Assembly (NCBI RefSeq): GCF_009601055.1
Contig: NZ_WITI01000009.1
Span: forward strand, 1 to 64,000
From: Lactococcus sp. dk101
GTDB taxonomy: Bacteria > Bacillota > Bacilli > Lactobacillales > Streptococcaceae
Reading direction: 5' to 3'
Length of the DNA: 64,000 nt
Part shown: one piece after another, positions 61,503 to 64,000 of the stretch
Position numbering within the stretch: position 1 is the first letter of the stretch
How the letters are laid out: each line of letters opens with the position of its first letter
Program-made: the position numbers and the translations under genes
Notes under the pieces: generated by a model
What the model saw: only the letters and a program-made list of their open reading frames with translations
What the model was told of the DNA's origin: nothing
The model's database searches: none

Positions 61503-61586
61503 TCAACTTTTTTCGTCCTGATTGTTTTTAAATTGGATTACTATAAAAAGAATGATTACAAATATTAATGGAATAATTTCCTTCAT
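61503..61586 (-). CDS. Tiny single-helix membrane peptide (27 residues)
   Basis: CGGAGGAAAAA directly precedes the ATG at 61586, the best ribosome site in the area. The peptide is MKEIIPLIFVIILFIVI, then QFKNNQDEKS: one hydrophobic helix and a charged tail. This is the form of small holin-like or type I toxin peptides and of some leader peptides. It lies downstream of the GH25 gene on the same strand. Confidence 0.55.
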   Translation of the reverse strand: MKEIIPLIFVIILFIVIQFKNNQDEKS

Positions 61587-61727
61587 TTTTTCCTCCGTGA
61601 ATTCAATTATGTCACTGTTATACGCCCTGTTTAATAGTTTTTATGCACTTGTCCAGATTAATATATCATGTTTCAGAGCCTTGAACAGGGTTCTCAGATC
61701 ATTCAGAGGAAGTATTTATTTTTTTGT

Positions 61728-63206
61728 TTAATAATTTCTACCGTACCATGCAATTCCTTCATATTTCCATCCAGACTTAGAAAGTACATTTTTTTCGTTG
61801 GCATCTGTGGTAAACAGATGTTGTTTGATTCCAGAATGGTAGAGTCGATAAACTGGAATATTTCCTGTTACTTTAGTATCCGCATAAAATACTGTTCCTT
61901 CATACTTCCATCCAGACTTAGAAAGTACATTTTTTTCGTTGGTATCTGTGGTATAGAGATGCATTCTAATACCCGGGTGGTAGAGCCGATAAACTGGAGT
62001 TCCACCAGACCTTGGTGCATAATAGCTGATGCCTTCATATTTTCCCCAGCCGATATTTACTAATGTATTTTTTTCATTGAGACTAGATGTGTAGAGATGT
62101 TCAAGATTATTGGGATTATAGAGCCTGTAAATAGGGGTTGACAGTGCTGGGATTCTATTGAAGAAGTTTGATAAATCAACCGAGGTGTCAACTGGTTGAA
62201 CAGAAGATTGATTATTAAAATACATCTGACTGCTGTATTGCAGTGCACCGTATTGGGAATTGTTATCTAAGATATTTCCCCACCCAGTAGCGTTTGTTTT
62301 TGGTGTACCGAAGAGATATTGAGCGACCCAAAGGTTTTTAGTTCCAAGCGTTGAAGCATTCATTGCTCCACCTGTTACCCAGCTCTTTGAGGTATAATAT
62401 TTTACCTGAGGATATCCTGAGACAGTCATCTGATTTTTAAAGGCGATTGATGCATTGGTCCAAACAGATGAAGCTGTACCAGCATATTCAGCATCAAGAA
62501 TCATAACAGTATTGCTTGGTAACCCAAGGGATTGTGCTTGTGAAGCATAGTATTTTGCTTCGGCTATCGCAGCGCTATTGGCAGTGGCTTGATTGCTCGT
62601 TTTTCCAAATATTGCAAAATGATAGGTTGCAATATTTAAGCCAGCATTCTTTGCCATTTGAATTTGACTTTTGGCATAATCATTAATATAATTTGTGCTT
62701 TCTGTGAGCTTAATTACAACCGTTTTCACTCCTTGTGTTTTTATCTGATAAAAGTCAGATTGCTTCATCCAATATTGATAAGATGCAATATCCACGACAT
62801 CAGTGTTGAGATTCGTCAGTGATTTATTGATATCTCCTGCATGATCTAATCGTTTTGCAATCACTGTGCTTTTCGTTGAATCTGAATAGGCATAGGTGTA
62901 GCCATCATCATTCGGATGCGCAATGATACCTACTGTTTTTTTCACACCATTGAGATAGTAGGTCGTGTTTCCATAAGCGTCAGTCCCCCAACCATTCTGA
63001 GTACCGGCTGCTGAACGCAAGCGATTCGAACTAGATGAAACCGATTCTGTATCACTCTCGGTTTCATCTAGTAGAGAGGCAGTGATAAAACTCCCCATGA
63101 CATTATTTTCAACCGTTGTATCAGCTTTTACTTCAAAAGTAAGATATGTTGTAAATATAAGCACTGTAAATAAAATTATTTTTTGTATCTTTTTAAAATT
63201 CATCAT
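61728..63206 (-). CDS. GH25-type muramidase with C-terminal DUF5648-like repeats
   Basis: The start at 63206 or 63203 (MMNFKKIQKI) is chosen over 63221. A signal peptide (about 1-28, FTVLIFTTYLTFEVKA) and a spacer precede a GH25 lysozyme domain at about 125-325. The domain has VVDIASYQYWM (Asp), VVIKLTEST (Glu), IATYHFAIFG and VMILDAEYAG (Asp, Glu). Three repeats of about 45 residues follow (YRLYNPNNLEHLYTSSLNE, KSGWKYEGTVFY), related to those in the 59060-60958 product. The gene has no clear ribosome site, and TATAAT lies only about 8 bases before the ATG, so the message may be nearly leaderless. Confidence 0.88.
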   Translation of the reverse strand: MMNFKKIQKIILFTVLIFTTYLTFEVKADTTVENNVMGSFITASLLDETESDTESVSSSSNRLRSAAGTQNGWGTDAYGNTTYYLNGVKKTVGIIAHPNDDGYTYAYSDSTKSTVIAKRLDHAGDINKSLTNLNTDVVDIASYQYWMKQSDFYQIKTQGVKTVVIKLTESTNYINDYAKSQIQMAKNAGLNIATYHFAIFGKTSNQATANSAAIAEAKYYASQAQSLGLPSNTVMILDAEYAGTASSVWTNASIAFKNQMTVSGYPQVKYYTSKSWVTGGAMNASTLGTKNLWVAQYLFGTPKTNATGWGNILDNNSQYGALQYSSQMYFNNQSSVQPVDTSVDLSNFFNRIPALSTPIYRLYNPNNLEHLYTSSLNEKNTLVNIGWGKYEGISYYAPRSGGTPVYRLYHPGIRMHLYTTDTNEKNVLSKSGWKYEGTVFYADTKVTGNIPVYRLYHSGIKQHLFTTDANEKNVLSKSGWKYEGIAWYGRNY

Positions 63207-63341
63207 AGTAATATTATACACAAAAAATAATATATCTAAAAATAATATTGAAAATTTAGTTTAGCAACATTATATACGTGAACTTATTCTATTTAAAAAG
63301 AAGTTTAGTAGAGTAGATAAACTAGTTTTACTTTTACCTTT

Positions 63342-64000
63342 TTATTTTATAAATATCCTGAGAACAAACGCACGTTCTGACTTGTTAAGAATACCAAACA
63401 GACCAAAACCTAAGCTGAAAATCATCAATAATATGGCTGCAAAAGCTAGTGTTAACCAGCTATGAACAGGAATAAAGTGTCTGATAATTAAACCTATCAA
63501 AATATCTACCCCAAAGTTTAACAAGGTATATCCCAAAAGAGGGAAAAATGTTGTCCACTTTAAACCGAGATATTTTGCTGATACTGGAATAACAAATACG
63601 ACATTTCTCAAAATACTAATGATTGAACTGATACCACAAATGGCGATTGCGGCACCTAAAGAATGTGTATATTCGAGTGCAACAATAGTTGCTGCTACAC
63701 TTATCACACCGCTAATGATGACCGAATTCGAATTTGCTTTTGTCTTGTTGACAATGATGAACGAATTCCACAATGGTGCTGTTCCTACAACCACTGCGTA
63801 ATTCAGTGAATACAGAATGGACAAAACTTGGAGATGGGTAGAATCCATTTTAGGCATCCAAAGCGCAAAGAAATCGAGTCCAAATGTTAAAAGAATCGCA
63901 AATGGAATGCCGAGAAGGGCGATATTGATTTTTCCTGCTTTAAAAAATTCTTGTTTCAACGCATCAATCTTCCTTTTGGCATACATGATTGTCATGTTCG
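63342..64000 (-). CDS. Polysaccharide flippase (Wzx/MATE-like), 5' part outside window
   Basis: The frame is open to the right edge, so the N-terminal half is missing from view. About 219 residues with five or six membrane segments remain (IALLGIPFAILLTFGLDFFAL, FFPLLGYTLLNFGVDILIG, AFAAILLMIFSLGFGLFGIL). The pattern fits C-terminal halves of O-antigen/EPS flippases, in which a lipid-linked repeat unit is moved outward. A plasmid EPS or wall-polysaccharide cluster may continue beyond the window. Confidence 0.78.
   Translation of the reverse strand, partial: NMTIMYAKRKIDALKQEFFKAGKINIALLGIPFAILLTFGLDFFALWMPKMDSTHLQVLSILYSLNYAVVVGTAPLWNSFIIVNKTKANSNSVIISGVISVAATIVALEYTHSLGAAIAICGISSIISILRNVVFVIPVSAKYLGLKWTTFFPLLGYTLLNFGVDILIGLIIRHFIPVHSWLTLAFAAILLMIFSLGFGLFGILNKSERAFVLRIFIK

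Overview
The window looks like part of a large Lactococcus plasmid, probably L. lactis or L. cremoris. The evidence is low GC, AAGGAG-type ribosome sites, two theta replicons of the lactococcal RepB type each with 22-bp iterons, and insertion sequences of the IS981, IS1216/ISS1 and IS30 types. The relaxase resembles LtrB, and a type I restriction system and Spx and cold-shock genes of lactococcal type are present.

The layout is that of a cointegrate of two plasmids. The outer part (1-4519 and 56649-64000) carries replicon 1 (repB running off the left edge, iterons 1092-1157, a coiled-coil replication-associated gene). It also carries cell-envelope genes: a GtrB/CsbB-type lipid-linked glycosyltransferase, a YfhO-like membrane glycosyltransferase, two secreted wall-active proteins with related repeats, and a flippase that runs off the right edge. 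The inner part (about 52 kb) is bounded by two near-identical 1,224-bp IS981-like copies (4520-5743 and 55425-56648) that share a 3-bp CTC repeat on their outer sides. The 3' end of the glycosyltransferase gene lies beyond the second copy. Joining across one CTC restores a normal reading frame, so the inner replicon entered this gene.

The inner replicon holds, in order: a type I restriction-modification operon (hsdR, hsdM, hsdS) with a GIY-YIG protein and a tyrosine recombinase; a truncated metal P-type ATPase and a truncated umuC joined by an IS1216-like element; a partition locus; replicon 2 (repB, iterons 18964-19038); a LexA/CI-type repressor; and a long rightward conjugation region (about 20.4-46.8 kb). 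That region encodes an LPXTG adhesin, a PrgE-like protein, VirB6/VirB3/VirB4-like proteins, a peptidoglycan hydrolase, a VirB8-like protein, a PcfB-like protein and the VirD4 coupling protein. These are followed by a TOPRIM protein, an ArdC-like metalloprotease, oriT, a MobC-like protein and the relaxase. Five proteins of this region share a PKNxFEERL-like motif close to a basic C-terminus, a candidate type IV secretion or docking signal.

Downstream are an HU gene, a type I toxin-antitoxin locus, a large SF1 helicase that may be a defence gene, an IS30-type element, two Spx-like genes, hicAB, an initiator-type tRNA-Met, a cold-shock gene and two small ORFs. Two genes near the tRNA appear to start with ATT. 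Decayed IS6-family pieces are scattered through both parts.
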